From contig NZ_BCVJ01000002.1 of NCBI RefSeq assembly GCF_001591685.1, positions 23,931 to 87,930 of the forward strand: a stretch of 64,000 bases of DNA, read 5' to 3'. Within the stretch, counting starts at the first letter, position 1; each line of letters starts with the position of its first letter. Origin of the DNA: Ligilactobacillus murinus DSM 20452 = NBRC 14221. GTDB lineage: Bacteria; Bacillota; Bacilli; Lactobacillales; Lactobacillaceae. The notes beneath the pieces were generated by a model that did no database searches, was not told the origin of the DNA, and saw nothing but the letters and a program-made list of their open reading frames with translations. The translations under genes were made by a program, and so were the position numbers. Shown one piece after another: positions 9,494 to 18,695 of the stretch.

Positions 9494-9832
9494 ATGAAGT
9501 CTAATTCCTATGCTCGAGTAGCATGCAAGATCTTGAAATATCTAAATGACTGTTACGAAAACGGCTTAGAAGCTAGTATTGATAGTCTAAACGCAAATAT
9601 GTTAGGTATTTCAGATCGGCAGTTCTATCAGACTATGAAAATGCTGTCTGATGATGGTTACGTTAAGGGAGTTGAGTTTATGGATGTTGTTCCACCAGAA
9701 AACAGTGTACTCAATCATCCGAGAAACTGGCACATTACTAGCCAAGGTATCCAGTATCTGGAAGAAAATTCACTAATGCAAAAGGCTTACAAAGTAGCCA
9801 AAGAAGCTAGAGACTGGTTACCGTTGATATGA
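9494..9832 (+). CDS. YjcQ-like phage-associated winged-helix protein
   Basis: 112 residues from ATG 9494, which has GGAGGGGTG just upstream. The pattern 'YARVACKILKYLNDCYENG', 'ISDRQFYQTMKMLSDDGYVKGV', 'WHITSQGIQYLEENSLMQKAYKVAKEA' matches the YjcQ family, small winged-helix-like proteins found in prophages and mobile elements. Function is unknown. A degraded second copy lies at about 10,396-10,590. Confidence 0.75.
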   Translation: MKSNSYARVACKILKYLNDCYENGLEASIDSLNANMLGISDRQFYQTMKMLSDDGYVKGVEFMDVVPPENSVLNHPRNWHITSQGIQYLEENSLMQKAYKVAKEARDWLPLI

Positions 9833-9848
9833 ACAAGCAGGGAGAACT

Positions 9849-10031
9849 CTGAAGAAGTTAAATGAAATCGAAGAAAAAGAAAGACTAGCGGAATACGGTG
9901 CTAGTCTAACGATCTTGATCATTATTTTGGTGGGGTTATTTGTCTTTACTTACGGTTTGATATGGTCCTTAGCATATGAGCCTGAGAACTATTATCTAAA
10001 TAATATCAAAAATGGAAGGAAGTTATATTAA
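9849..10031 (+). CDS. Putative one-TM small membrane protein (weak start)
   Basis: An open frame of about 60 codons with a charged N-terminus ('KKLNEIEEKERLAEYGASL') and one strong hydrophobic segment ('TILIIILVGLFVFTYGLIW'). Between the upstream in-frame stop (9825) and the frame's end the only possible start is CTG 9849, with AGGGAGA just before it. It may have lost its original start. The stop overlaps the next gene's ATG by one base, which supports real coding history. Confidence 0.35.
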   Translation: MKKLNEIEEKERLAEYGASLTILIIILVGLFVFTYGLIWSLAYEPENYYLNNIKNGRKLY

Positions 10032-10345
10032 TGGAATTTGAGAACTTTAAGTTTAGTTTGACTGAATACGAATTAGATGAAAATGTTCCTGCAATTGATA
10101 TTGATTTTCCTAACTGGAATGGTGGCGGTTATCGTGATGAACTAGAAATTCCAGGAGATTCACTTTCGATAGTATTTCTAGAATGGACAGAATACGATGG
10201 AGGCGAGATTTGTTCTATTCAAGTTGTTGATCCCGAAGCATTTTTAAAAGCACCTGAATTGGATGATATTGAGGTCAACGGTTATAATGTCAAGGAACTC
10301 ATTAGGGTAGCATATCGTCGATTGAACATTGAACGATTAGTTTAA
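10031..10345 (+). CDS. Acidic hypothetical protein, possible immunity protein
   Basis: 104 residues, acidic, beta-rich pattern ('SLSIVFLEWTEYDGGEICSIQVVDPEAFLK'), with GGAAGGAAG about ten bases before the ATG. It sits in the small-gene cluster behind the MuF-JAB gene, a context typical of immunity genes; the segment 'SIQVVDPEAFL' is loosely like Imm8-type proteins, but I cannot confirm a family. A terminator follows directly. Confidence 0.6.
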   Translation: MEFENFKFSLTEYELDENVPAIDIDFPNWNGGGYRDELEIPGDSLSIVFLEWTEYDGGEICSIQVVDPEAFLKAPELDDIEVNGYNVKELIRVAYRRLNIERLV

Positions 10346-10352
10346 CTTCTAA

Positions 10353-10376
10353 GCACTCGTCGTCGGGTGCTTTTTT
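10353..10376 (+). terminator. Intrinsic terminator
   Basis: Seven-base stem GCACTCG/CGGGTGC with a four-base loop and six T, directly after the acidic hypothetical gene. Confidence 0.75.
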
Positions 10377-10395
10377 AGTACACGAAGGGATGAAT

Positions 10396-10590
10396 GTGAA
10401 GGATGATTCCTATGCTCGAGTAGCATTCAAGATCTTGAAATACCTAATGATTGTTACGAAAACAGATTAAAAGCTAGTATTGATAGTCTAAACGCAAATA
10501 TGTTTGGGCATTTCAGATCGGCAGTTCTATTAGACTATGAAAATGCTGTCTGATGATGGTTACGTTAAGGAAGTTGAGTTTATGGATTTT
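10396..10590 (+). pseudogene. Decayed second copy of the YjcQ-like gene
   Basis: Closely matches 9494-9690 at the DNA level (for example the shared 'GCTAGTATTGATAGTCTAAA') but has single-base gains and losses and a truncated 3' end. The upstream terminator and ribosome-site region is duplicated as well, so the repeat unit starts near 10353. Confidence 0.8.
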
Positions 10591-10705
10591 GTGAAATTTT
10601 TATTGACAGTTATGTTGATCTTTGGTACTCGTGACTTTTTGTTGACACTTGCACAAGGATATTTAGCACAAAAAATGATCGATAAAAAGTATCCAAAAAT
10701 TTATA

Positions 10706-10735
10706 TTTACAAGTGTCAAATAATTATGCTATAAT
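10706..10735 (+). promoter_or_regulatory. Probable gpsB promoter
   Basis: TTTACA-N18-TATAAT (-35 at 10706-10711, -10 at 10730-10735), about 50 bases before the gpsB start. Confidence 0.65.
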
Positions 10736-10785
10736 AGACGACGTTATGAGTTAAGTTCCTAATATGCAAATGAGGTGCAGTTTCG

Positions 10786-11127
10786 ATGGAAAATGTAAAT
10801 CTTACGCCTAAGGACATCGTAAATAAGAATTTTTCACGCGGTCTACGCGGTTATGACTCGAATGAAGTTGATGAATTTTTGGATCAAGTTATCCAAGATT
10901 ATGAAGCATACGCTAAAGAAAATCAACGTCTTCAAATGGAGAATGATCGTTTAGTAAGCAAAGTCGATGAATTGACAAAGCAAGTTGCGGTCGGTTCTTC
11001 GGGTCAAACAGCTCGTCCAACGACGAATATGACTAATATGGATGTTTTAAAGCGGTTGTCTAACTTAGAGCGACATGTTTTTGGTGCTCAACTTAATGAT
11101 GATGACGATCGTAGTAATCGTTTTTAA
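10786..11127 (+). CDS. gpsB: Cell division/elongation coordinator GpsB
   Basis: 113-residue DivIVA-like coiled-coil protein that coordinates PBPs between division and side-wall growth. The N-terminal membrane-binding lipid-loop motif '[31 protein letters not shown]' is diagnostic. A central coiled coil follows, with a short C-terminal trimerisation part ('[16 protein letters not shown]'). ATG 10786 has GAGGTG upstream. The gpsB-rnpB-rlmL order is conserved in Firmicutes. Confidence 0.95.
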   Translation: MENVNLTPKDIVNKNFSRGLRGYDSNEVDEFLDQVIQDYEAYAKENQRLQMENDRLVSKVDELTKQVAVGSSGQTARPTTNMTNMDVLKRLSNLERHVFGAQLNDDDDRSNRF

Positions 11128-11139
11128 ATAAGTAAATAA

Positions 11140-11531
11140 TGTGTAGTCTTCTGGTAATCGCGGTCTATTATATATAGGCTGAGGAAAGTCCAAGCTTGCA
11201 CAGGCTGCGATGCCTGTAGTGATCGTGCTTGCTGAAAAAATAAGGCAAGGTACCATTTTTTATGGTAACGGCAGATAAAAGGGCTAAAGTCATTTGACCA
11301 TGTCCGAGTAGTCTTGAAAAGTGCCACAGTGACGAAGCAATAGTGGAAACATTATTGGTGGAACGAGGTAAACCCCGCGAGCAGGTAACCCAAACTTTGG
11401 TAGGGGCGCTTCATGACGGAAATGAACTAATCATGGGGGCGAGTTATTTAACTCGGAGATAGATGATTACCACCGATTTTAGCTCCTGGGCTAAATGACG
11501 TACAGAACGTGGCTTATAGAGGACTACATAT
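11140..11531 (+). ncRNA. rnpB: RNase P RNA (class B)
   Basis: Catalytic RNA for tRNA 5' processing. Universal blocks are present: 'GAGGAAAGTCC' near 11182, 'GTGCCACAGTGACGAAG', 'GGTGGAACGAGGTAAACCCC' near 11356 and 'CAGAACGTGGCTTATAG' near 11503. The two ends pair (TGTAGTC with GACTACA) to form P1. Located between gpsB and rlmL, as in relatives. End positions are good to a few bases. Confidence 0.95.
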
Positions 11532-11541
11532 TCAGGAAATG

Positions 11542-11578
11542 ACTAGGGCGGAAGGAAACTTTTGTCCTAGTTTTTTTA
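11542..11578 (+). terminator. rnpB terminator
   Basis: ACTAGG/CCTAGT-based stem followed by a run of T, directly after the RNase P RNA. Confidence 0.75.
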
Positions 11579-11627
11579 ATGTGAAAATCAAGTTATTAAA
11601 GCTATGCGAATACAGAAAGGAAGTATT

Positions 11628-12764
11628 ATGAAAAAATACAACTTACTAGCAACCTGTGCTGCTGGGATCGAAGCAATTACAGGAAATGAATTAAAGCATC
11701 TAGGCTATCAAGTGGCTGTTGAAAATGGACGCGTTCGCTATCAAGGAACGGCAGAAGATATTATCAATACCAATCTCTGGTTACGCACGGCCGACCGGGT
11801 CAAGATCATCATTGGCGAATTTAAAGCAACGACTTTTGATGAACTTTTTGAAAAAACAAAGGCTTTGCCTTGGGATGAATATTTACCGTTAGATGCTAAT
11901 TTTCCAGTTGCGGGAAAATCTCAAAAATCTAAATTGCACAACGTTCCTAGTGTACAAGCGATCGTAAAAAAAGCGATCGTTGAAAAACTTTCAGCGGTAT
12001 ATCATCGCCGGTCATTTTTACCAGAAACAGGGGCTAAATATCCTTTGGAAGTAGCATTGAATAAAGATAAAGTCCTATTGACGTTAGATACGACTGGGAG
12101 CAGTTTATTCAAACGGGGCTATCGTGTTGGTAAAGGGGGCGCTCCATTGAAAGAAAATATGGCAGCAGCGCTTGTTTTACTAGCACATTGGTATCCAGAA
12201 AAGCCCTTTGTCGATCCAGTATGTGGTTCAGGGACTTTGCCGATCGAAGCGGCAATGATCGGGCATAATATCGCACCAGGCTTCAATCGTGATTTTGTTT
12301 GTGAAACATGGGACTGGATGCCGGCTGGTTTGAGTGAAGAATTACGGGTTAAAGCTGAACAAGCAGCCAATTATGATATTGAACTTGATATCTGTGGCTA
12401 TGATATTGATGGTAAGATGATCGAGATCGCTAAAAAAAATGCAATGGAGGCTGGATTATCGCATAGTATTAAGTTCAAACAACTAGCTGTCAAAGATTTT
12501 AAGACGGATAAAGAATACGGCGTGATCGTGGCTAACCCGCCATATGGTGAACGTTTAAGCGATGAGGCTGGCGTGCATAAGCTCTATCAAGAAATGGGGG
12601 ACCTTTACCGTCCATTAACGACTTGGAGCAAATATATCTTGACTAGTGACTTAGCTTTTGAACAATATTACGGACAAAAGGCGACTAAACGACGTAAGCT
12701 CTATAATGGTACTTTAAGAACTGATCTATTCCAATATTGGGGGCAAAAAAAGCCTCGCAATTAG
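11628..12764 (+). CDS. rlmL: 23S rRNA (guanine-N2) methyltransferase, RlmL/YpsC family
   Basis: Class I SAM-dependent rRNA methyltransferase. 378 residues: N-terminal ferredoxin-like/THUMP region ('GIEAITGNELKHLGYQV'), SAM-binding motif 'DPVCGSGTLPIEAAMI' and catalytic motif 'VIVANPPYGERL'. ATG 11628 has AAAGGAAG at good distance; a frame-open ATG at 11604 lacks one. Only the N2-methyltransferase half of E. coli RlmKL is present, normal for Firmicutes. Converges on the rnhA-like gene with a 4-base overlap. Confidence 0.92.
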   Translation: MKKYNLLATCAAGIEAITGNELKHLGYQVAVENGRVRYQGTAEDIINTNLWLRTADRVKIIIGEFKATTFDELFEKTKALPWDEYLPLDANFPVAGKSQKSKLHNVPSVQAIVKKAIVEKLSAVYHRRSFLPETGAKYPLEVALNKDKVLLTLDTTGSSLFKRGYRVGKGGAPLKENMAAALVLLAHWYPEKPFVDPVCGSGTLPIEAAMIGHNIAPGFNRDFVCETWDWMPAGLSEELRVKAEQAANYDIELDICGYDIDGKMIEIAKKNAMEAGLSHSIKFKQLAVKDFKTDKEYGVIVANPPYGERLSDEAGVHKLYQEMGDLYRPLTTWSKYILTSDLAFEQYYGQKATKRRKLYNGTLRTDLFQYWGQKKPRN

Positions 12765-13138
12765 GCTTTTAAAGCTTGTAAAGCAAGGTTATGAGCGCCA
12801 GTGTTTTGTTTATCAGGGATCCATTGATCGATGACCAACGGAAATTTTTCGTGTAGCGTGAGTAGTTTGGCCAACTCAGGTGCAAATGACTTACTATAGC
12901 GCTTATCTAAGCTATCGATCACGATCTTACTATCAGAATGAAAGAAAACATTTTGGGCATTTGGAAAGTTTCGAGACAAATATTCAAAACCTAAGATAGC
13001 AGCTTCAAATTCAGCTTGATGATTATTTGAGGCTGTTATTTTTTGTTTAAATTGGTATTGTTTTTGATCAGCGATAACTAAGATCCCAGCCGCGCTATGG
13101 GTTTTGTTTGTTGCGGCATCGGTGTATAATTTTACCAT
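12761..13138 (-). CDS. RNase HI-like ribonuclease
   Basis: 125-residue RNase H fold. It starts with 'VKLYTDAATN' (catalytic Asp7), then 'NHQAEFEAAILG' (Glu43) and 'FFHSDSKIVIDSL' (Asp69). The fourth position in 'GAHNLALQAL' is Asn where Asp is usual; this variation is common in short Firmicutes RnhA-like proteins. It would cleave RNA in RNA-DNA hybrids. Next to ebsA, as in other lactobacilli and enterococci. Confidence 0.85.
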   Translation of the reverse strand: MVKLYTDAATNKTHSAAGILVIADQKQYQFKQKITASNNHQAEFEAAILGFEYLSRNFPNAQNVFFHSDSKIVIDSLDKRYSKSFAPELAKLLTLHEKFPLVIDQWIPDKQNTGAHNLALQALKA

Positions 13139-13249
13139 GGACTGTGCTCTTTTCTTAATTAATTGTTAAATTACCACTTCAATGAGCAAGTGGTTCTCTT
13201 CAAATTGTAAAATTAAAAGAAAAGTAGTGCAACGGAAAGGTGTTTTTTT

Positions 13250-13621
13250 GTGGAACAAAAATTTTATTGTCAACCTGATATTCCCAGTTCGATCACATGT
13301 TGGTCTTATACTTTTATGATCTTTTTATTGAGTTTGTTCTTATGGTTAGAGATCACAGTTTTTCAGATCTGGACTGCAATTGCTTTTGTATGCTTTGTGC
13401 TAGTCACTGCGATCCAATTATGGCGGCGCCAATTAGTTATTACAGACCGTGAAGTGAAATTCAAGCGCGTTTTATCTTTAAATGATAAAATCATCGCTCG
13501 TAGCGATATCAAAGAAGTCGTGGCTACGAAATACCAATTGAAGATCACTGACCAATATCGGACTTATTCAGTTTTAATGTTACCAAAAAGCAAAGAAAAA
13601 TGCTTAAAAACGTTAAAATAG
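13250..13621 (+). CDS. EbsA-family membrane protein
   Basis: 123 residues, GTG start with GAAAGGTG upstream. Two hydrophobic segments near residues 15-55, then a soluble PH-like tail ('QLVITDREVKFKRVLSLNDKIIARSDIKEVV'). It resembles the EbsA family first named in Enterococcus faecalis beside rnh; molecular role is not established. Confidence 0.75.
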   Translation: MEQKFYCQPDIPSSITCWSYTFMIFLLSLFLWLEITVFQIWTAIAFVCFVLVTAIQLWRRQLVITDREVKFKRVLSLNDKIIARSDIKEVVATKYQLKITDQYRTYSVLMLPKSKEKCLKTLK

Positions 13622-13798
13622 TTCGTTTTTAAATCGATTAAATTGTAGTTGTTAGCTTTTTTATAAAAACTAATGACAAAACACGAAATATGTTTTATAC
13701 TGGTCTTAAATTCATCAGGAATTAGCTATAAGATACAGGTAAAAAAAGAAAGGAAAAGCTATATCTATCATTTTGGTGATATAGTCGTAAGCGTAAAC

Positions 13799-15457
13799 GT
13801 GAAAGATATTGAAATTGCACAACAAAGTGAAATGTTACCGATCGTTCAGGTCGCTAAAAAAGCTGGTTTAAGTGAATCGGAGATCGAACAATACGGTCAA
13901 TATAAAGCAAAGATCAAACTACCGTTGGCTGACCGCCCAAAAACTAAAGAAAAATTGATCTTAGTGACGGCTGTCAATCCAACGCCGGCTGGTGAAGGCA
14001 AGTCGACAGTTACTGTTGGTTTAGGCGATGCCTTGAGTTTAGCAGGTAAAAAAACTATGATCGCCTTGCGCGAACCATCCTTAGGTCCTGTAATGGGAAT
14101 GAAAGGTGGCGCAACTGGCGGTGGCTATTCTCAAGTAGTCCCAATGGAAGACATCAACTTACATTTCACGGGTGATATGCATGCTTTGACAACTGCCAAT
14201 AATACTTTAGCAGCCTTGATCGATAACCATATCTACCAAGGTAACAAGCTAGGTATCGACCAGCGCCGAGTGATCTGGAAACGCGTATTGGATATCAATG
14301 ATCGCGCATTACGCCATGTGGTCATCGGGCTTGGTGGTGTAGTCCAAGGGATCCCACGTGAAGACGGTTTTGATATCACGGTGGCTTCAGAAATGATGGC
14401 GATCTTGTGTCTAGCAAAAGATATCGCTGATCTAAAGAAACGTTTAGGGCAGATCGTGATCGGTTATACTTATGCTAAAGAACCAGTGACAGTCGCTGAC
14501 TTAGGCGTGACAGGTGCGATCGCCTTGTTGTTAAAGGATGCCTTGAAGCCAAATCTAGTTCAAACTTTAGCGCATACACCAGCGATCATTCATGGTGGAC
14601 CATTTGCTAATATTGCCCATGGCTGTAACAGTGTGTTGGCAACTAAGACAGCTTTACAGTTGGCCGACTATACGATCACTGAAGCTGGTTTTGGAGCTGA
14701 TCTTGGAGCTGAAAAATTCTTAGACATCAAAGTACCTCAGTTAGGTAAAGCACCAAATACGATCGTGATCGTAGCCACAGTTCGTGCCTTGAAGATGAAT
14801 GGTGGCGTGGCAAAAGATCAACTTGATCATGAAGATCTAGTGGCTTTAGAAAAAGGCTTTGCTAATTTGAAGCGTCATATTCAAAGTATGAAACAATATG
14901 ATATTCCCGTAGTTGTTGCGATCAATAAGTTTACTGCTGATACTCTTGCTGAATTAAACATGTTAGTTGAACTTTGTGCTAAAGAAGACACTACCGCTGT
15001 TGTTGCTGATGTGTGGGCTAAAGGTGGTGCAGGGGCTAAAGAATTAGCTCAAGCTGTGCTCGCTAGCTGTGATCAAGCTACTGCACCTAAACGCTTGTAT
15101 GCGGCTGATGATAGTGTTGAAGATAAGATCAAACAGATCGTGACCAAGATCTATGGTGGTAAAGATGTTGAATTCAGTCCGAAAGCTTTACGCCAATTGA
15201 GTGAATTCAAAACTCTTGGTTGGGATAAATTACCTGTATGTATGGCTAAAACACAATATTCACTTTCGGACGATCCTAAATTACTTGGAGCCCCAACTGA
15301 TTTTATGATCCATGTTCGTGAATTTGTGCCTAAATTAGGGGCCGGCTTTATCGTAGCCTTGACCGGTAATGTTTTGACAATGCCTGGTCTACCAAAGGTT
15401 CCAGCTGCGATGGGGATGGATCTAGCAGATGATGGTACGATCACAGGATTATACTAA
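13799..15457 (+). CDS. fhs: Formate-tetrahydrofolate ligase
   Basis: Makes 10-formyl-THF from formate, THF and ATP for one-carbon metabolism. 552 residues from GTG 13799, the usual family length, beginning '[15 protein letters not shown]'; the frame stays open upstream to 13673 but without similarity. The P-loop '[18 protein letters not shown]', '[26 protein letters not shown]' and '[11 protein letters not shown]' are diagnostic. No ideal ribosome site precedes 13799, so the exact start is the least certain part. Confidence 0.93.
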   Translation: MKDIEIAQQSEMLPIVQVAKKAGLSESEIEQYGQYKAKIKLPLADRPKTKEKLILVTAVNPTPAGEGKSTVTVGLGDALSLAGKKTMIALREPSLGPVMGMKGGATGGGYSQVVPMEDINLHFTGDMHALTTANNTLAALIDNHIYQGNKLGIDQRRVIWKRVLDINDRALRHVVIGLGGVVQGIPREDGFDITVASEMMAILCLAKDIADLKKRLGQIVIGYTYAKEPVTVADLGVTGAIALLLKDALKPNLVQTLAHTPAIIHGGPFANIAHGCNSVLATKTALQLADYTITEAGFGADLGAEKFLDIKVPQLGKAPNTIVIVATVRALKMNGGVAKDQLDHEDLVALEKGFANLKRHIQSMKQYDIPVVVAINKFTADTLAELNMLVELCAKEDTTAVVADVWAKGGAGAKELAQAVLASCDQATAPKRLYAADDSVEDKIKQIVTKIYGGKDVEFSPKALRQLSEFKTLGWDKLPVCMAKTQYSLSDDPKLLGAPTDFMIHVREFVPKLGAGFIVALTGNVLTMPGLPKVPAAMGMDLADDGTITGLY

Positions 15458-15508
15458 AAACGTTTGCGATCGTTTAAAAATCGTAGGCTGATAGGTCAGG
15501 TCGGCTTT

Positions 15509-15540
15509 AAAAGGCATCAGCAGTGGTGCCTTTTTTGTTT
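15509..15540 (+). terminator. fhs terminator
   Basis: GGCA..TGCC-based hairpin (AAAAGGCATCAGCAGTGGTGCC) followed by six T. Confidence 0.7.
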
Positions 15541-15614
15541 GGATAATTGTCTAACAACGATTTTTACGTTAAGATTGAGATGAAAGATATTTAAGTCATT
15601 AGTTTAGAAGGGTT

Positions 15615-16073
15615 ATGGATCGGATGACGTTATATATTTGTTTAATGGTCGCGGTAGTTTTATCCGACCAGTTGTTGAAATTTTATATTCAGCAAAATGT
15701 TCCACTTAATGTTAGCTATGAAGTTATTCCAGGTGTCTTGTCGATCGGATACGTGCGAAATTTTGGAGCGGCTTGGAGCATGTGGTTAGGTCAAAGATGG
15801 TTACTAAGTATTATTTCACTTGTAGCTTTGGTGATTTTTGGCTATTATTTTAAGAAATTGTACCATAACTGGGGCTATGGACTAGGTTTTTCACTGTTGA
15901 TCGGTGGAACACTCGGAAATTTACTTGATCGTCTTTTCTCTGGATATGTGGTCGATATGTTTGAATTGGATTTTATTAATTTTCCAGTTTTCAACATTGC
16001 TGATTGCGCCTTGACTTTAGGTGTGATCGTAATTTTGATCACGATGCTAAAAGATGATGAAGGGATAATTTAA
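15615..16073 (+). CDS. lspA: Lipoprotein signal peptidase (signal peptidase II)
   Basis: Aspartic protease that cleaves prolipoprotein signal peptides in the membrane. 152 residues with four TM segments. Family boxes: 'VVLSDQLLKFYI', 'YVRNFGAAWSM', 'GGTLGNLLDRLFSGYVVDM' (first catalytic Asp region) and 'FNIADCALTLG' (second catalytic Asp). Start 15615 or ATG 15624. Next gene is rluD, a standard pair. Confidence 0.94.
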   Translation: MDRMTLYICLMVAVVLSDQLLKFYIQQNVPLNVSYEVIPGVLSIGYVRNFGAAWSMWLGQRWLLSIISLVALVIFGYYFKKLYHNWGYGLGFSLLIGGTLGNLLDRLFSGYVVDMFELDFINFPVFNIADCALTLGVIVILITMLKDDEGII

Positions 16074-16097
16074 TCTATAAAGAAGGATGATAATGAA

Positions 16098-16982
16098 TTG
16101 GTAGAAGCAACGATCACAACGCAAACGGGACGGTTAGATAAAGTTTTAACGATGATCTTTCCACAGTACTCGCGGTCCCAGATCCAACAATTATTGGAAC
16201 AGGGCAATATTTTAGTCAATGAGACCCTACAAAAGGGTAAATACAAGGTCAAAGCGGGCGATAAGATCAGTTTGACCGAACCAGCGATCAAAGAGCTTGA
16301 AGTCGAACCTGAAAATATCGCTTTAGATATCGTTTATGAAGATGATGATGTGATCGTTATCAATAAACCACAGGGAATGGTCGTTCATCCGGCACCAGGA
16401 CATGAACACCATACGTTAGTCAATGCTTTGTTATATCATTGCCCGCTTTCAACGATCAATGGAACTTATCGCCCAGGGATCGTACATCGGATCGATAAAG
16501 ATACTTCGGGGCTCTTAATGGTCGCTAAAAATGATCAGGCTCATCGCAGTTTGGCTAAGCAATTAAAAGATAAAACTAATTTACGCGAATATGTCGCGCT
16601 TGTTCACGGACGGATCAAAGAAGATTCTGGGACGATCAAAGCTCCGCTCGCACGGAGCCCTAAGGATCGTAAAAAACAAGCTGTTGTTTCTGGTGGTCGG
16701 GATGCAGTGACGCATTTTAAAGTCTTGAAGCGTTATCAAGACTATACCTTAGTAAGTTGTCGCTTAGAGACTGGTCGGACCCACCAAATACGTGTGCATA
16801 TGAAATATATCGGTCATCCGCTAGTGGGTGATCCAATGTATGGACCCAAGAAAACTTTGAAGGGTAAGGGGCAGTTTTTGCACGCAGCTAAATTAGGTTT
16901 TACCCATCCCAAAACGGGTGAATTTTTGACTTTTGAAGCCCCACTGCCAGAAATTTTTGAAAAACAACTGCTAAGCGTTTAG
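16098..16982 (+). CDS. RluA/RluD-family 23S rRNA pseudouridine synthase
   Basis: 294 residues. N-terminal S4 RNA-binding domain ('GRLDKVLTMIFPQYSRSQIQQLLEQGNILVN'), then the synthase domain with catalytic Asp in 'HRIDKDTSGLLMVAKN' and 'RLETGRTHQIRVHMKYIGHPLVGDPMYG'. TTG start at 16098, with GGATGA eight bases before. In relatives the pyr operon often follows lspA-rluD; here the conjugative element begins instead. Confidence 0.93.
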   Translation: MVEATITTQTGRLDKVLTMIFPQYSRSQIQQLLEQGNILVNETLQKGKYKVKAGDKISLTEPAIKELEVEPENIALDIVYEDDDVIVINKPQGMVVHPAPGHEHHTLVNALLYHCPLSTINGTYRPGIVHRIDKDTSGLLMVAKNDQAHRSLAKQLKDKTNLREYVALVHGRIKEDSGTIKAPLARSPKDRKKQAVVSGGRDAVTHFKVLKRYQDYTLVSCRLETGRTHQIRVHMKYIGHPLVGDPMYGPKKTLKGKGQFLHAAKLGFTHPKTGEFLTFEAPLPEIFEKQLLSV

Positions 16983-17040
16983 TTTTCCTCGGTAGGTAAA
17001 AAACTCTCAATTAGCTACTAAAAATTAATGTAAAATATTT

Positions 17041-17081
17041 GACCTATATTAGAGATCAACTCTGGTGTAGGTCTATTTTTT
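17041..17081 (+). terminator. Terminator at the chromosome/element border
   Basis: GACCTA/TAGGTC outer stem with an inner AGAG/CTCT stem, followed by TATTTTTT. It may be the remains of a pyr-type leader, but no PyrR-binding signature is clear. Confidence 0.65.
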
Positions 17082-17107
17082 ATATTCTTTTTAGGTGGTG
17101 AGACCAG

Positions 17108-18604
17108 ATGGAAAACATGAGCGTGATATACAAAACGATCCTTGGTAGTGGATTACGGGAGTTCAAATACTTGAACAGTCATCTTAAGCCGGTAGGACAT
17201 AAAGAGGAAATGAAGGGATCCATTTTTGGTTTCAGAGAAAAGGAAGCACTAAAAGTAGGACGTGGGGTGATCTTAACATCGATTGAGGCAATGAATGATA
17301 ATACTGACAGTTTCACTCACTGGACACCTAATGTTTATCGTTATGGGAAAAAGAGAGAATTTGGTGGCATTGTAGAGGGATACAGCGAGAAGAACCTGCG
17401 TCAAATTAACACTTTCGTGATCGATATTGACAGTAAGAGTGTGAACTGGTCTGAAATTTTGTTATTGGGGTTAGAGATGGGGTTTATGCCAACGATGATC
17501 CTCGAGACCCCTAAAGGATACCAAGTATATCATGTATTAAGTCGCCCGGCATTTGTCACGAGTAAGACTAATTACAAAGTGATCGACGTGGCCAAAAAGA
17601 TCTCCAGAAACTTGAAAGGGGCTTACGCAGCAAAATTTAACGTTGATATGGGGTGCAATGATTTTGGAATTGCACGAGTTCCACGGAAAGACAACGTTTT
17701 ATTCTTTGATCAAGATTATCGTTATTCATTTGGTGAGTGGTTAAATTGGTCATTAAAACAATCTGATTCATTGCTAGAAGAAGCTAAAGAACCTAAGATG
17801 CGCCTGGTCAGAAAAAGTGATCAATCGCGTCAGATCGACGAACCGTGGTTCGATATGTTATTACATCGTGGTCAGATCCGTGGTCAAAAGGGAGTTTTAG
17901 GTCGCAATAATGCTGTTTTAACACTAGCACTTGCATTTTTTTCTTCAGGTAAAGCTAAAGAAAATTGCGAGTTCAATCTTCATCAGTTCAATGGTAGATT
18001 GAGTCAGCCTTTAAAAGACGTTGAGGTGCAACGAATAATAGACAGTGCGTACTCTGGTAAATACAGAGCAGCACAACGTGTGTATATAACACAGCTGATG
18101 CAGACGTGGGTAGATTCTTCACTAACAGAGGCTGAGTTATTTACTTCTAAAACAGGTTGGTATAAATTTGCCCGCCCAAGAGAAGAACGAACGAACAGTC
18201 ACTTCAAGGAAAGAGAAGCTGATCTATTAGCTTATCTACGAAAAAAATGCACCGTCGATAAGCCTTATTTAACTTGCACATCAAAAGAAATGGCCGAAAA
18301 CTTAGGAATGAGTCTATCGACGTTCAAGGTGATCAAAAAACGTCTAATGAGATCAAATAAAATCAAAGCAACAACAACTCTAGGACGAAATGGAAGAACA
18401 ACGTTGGTATTGCTCGCATTATTTGTTGTGGGTGTCATAAGTAAAAATAAAGCCCGTAAACATTTTTTTATCGATCATGTAGCGAAGCTACTCGAGGTCA
18501 ATTGTACGGAGCTAGAACGTACTGTAACGCTATTTACATACAACGAATCTGATGTTCAAGAGCAGGGAGAGCAATTGAATTTTCTTGGTGTGAATACGTC
18601 ATGA
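17108..18604 (+). CDS. Plasmid-type replication protein with PriCT-like primase C-terminal domain
   Basis: 498 residues, GGTGGTGAG upstream. The N-terminal half looks like an archaeo-eukaryotic-primase-type Rep ('TFVIDIDSKSVNWSEI', 'YQVYHVLSRPAFV', 'NDFGIARVPRKDNVLFFDQ'). The middle has a PriCT-1-like helical domain ('GRNNAVLTLALAFFSSGKAKENC', 'LSQPLKDVEVQRIIDSAYSGKY'). The C-terminus carries a winged-helix segment ('TSKEMAENLGMSLSTFKVIKKRL'). Such proteins start theta-type replication of plasmids in lactobacilli and enterococci. As the first gene after the chromosome border it suggests an integrated plasmid or a replicating ICE. Confidence 0.7.
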   Translation: MENMSVIYKTILGSGLREFKYLNSHLKPVGHKEEMKGSIFGFREKEALKVGRGVILTSIEAMNDNTDSFTHWTPNVYRYGKKREFGGIVEGYSEKNLRQINTFVIDIDSKSVNWSEILLLGLEMGFMPTMILETPKGYQVYHVLSRPAFVTSKTNYKVIDVAKKISRNLKGAYAAKFNVDMGCNDFGIARVPRKDNVLFFDQDYRYSFGEWLNWSLKQSDSLLEEAKEPKMRLVRKSDQSRQIDEPWFDMLLHRGQIRGQKGVLGRNNAVLTLALAFFSSGKAKENCEFNLHQFNGRLSQPLKDVEVQRIIDSAYSGKYRAAQRVYITQLMQTWVDSSLTEAELFTSKTGWYKFARPREERTNSHFKEREADLLAYLRKKCTVDKPYLTCTSKEMAENLGMSLSTFKVIKKRLMRSNKIKATTTLGRNGRTTLVLLALFVVGVISKNKARKHFFIDHVAKLLEVNCTELERTVTLFTYNESDVQEQGEQLNFLGVNTS

Positions 18605-18695
18605 TAAAAGGGCCAAACTGCCATATACATATATCTATGATAGTGTGGCTGACCAAAGCACAGTGTAAATATATTCAAGAGTGAGGTATCAGATT

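Noticed and set aside
10537..10734. 65-residue plus-strand ORF
   Set aside because: It is the out-of-frame tail of the decayed YjcQ copy running into the gpsB promoter.
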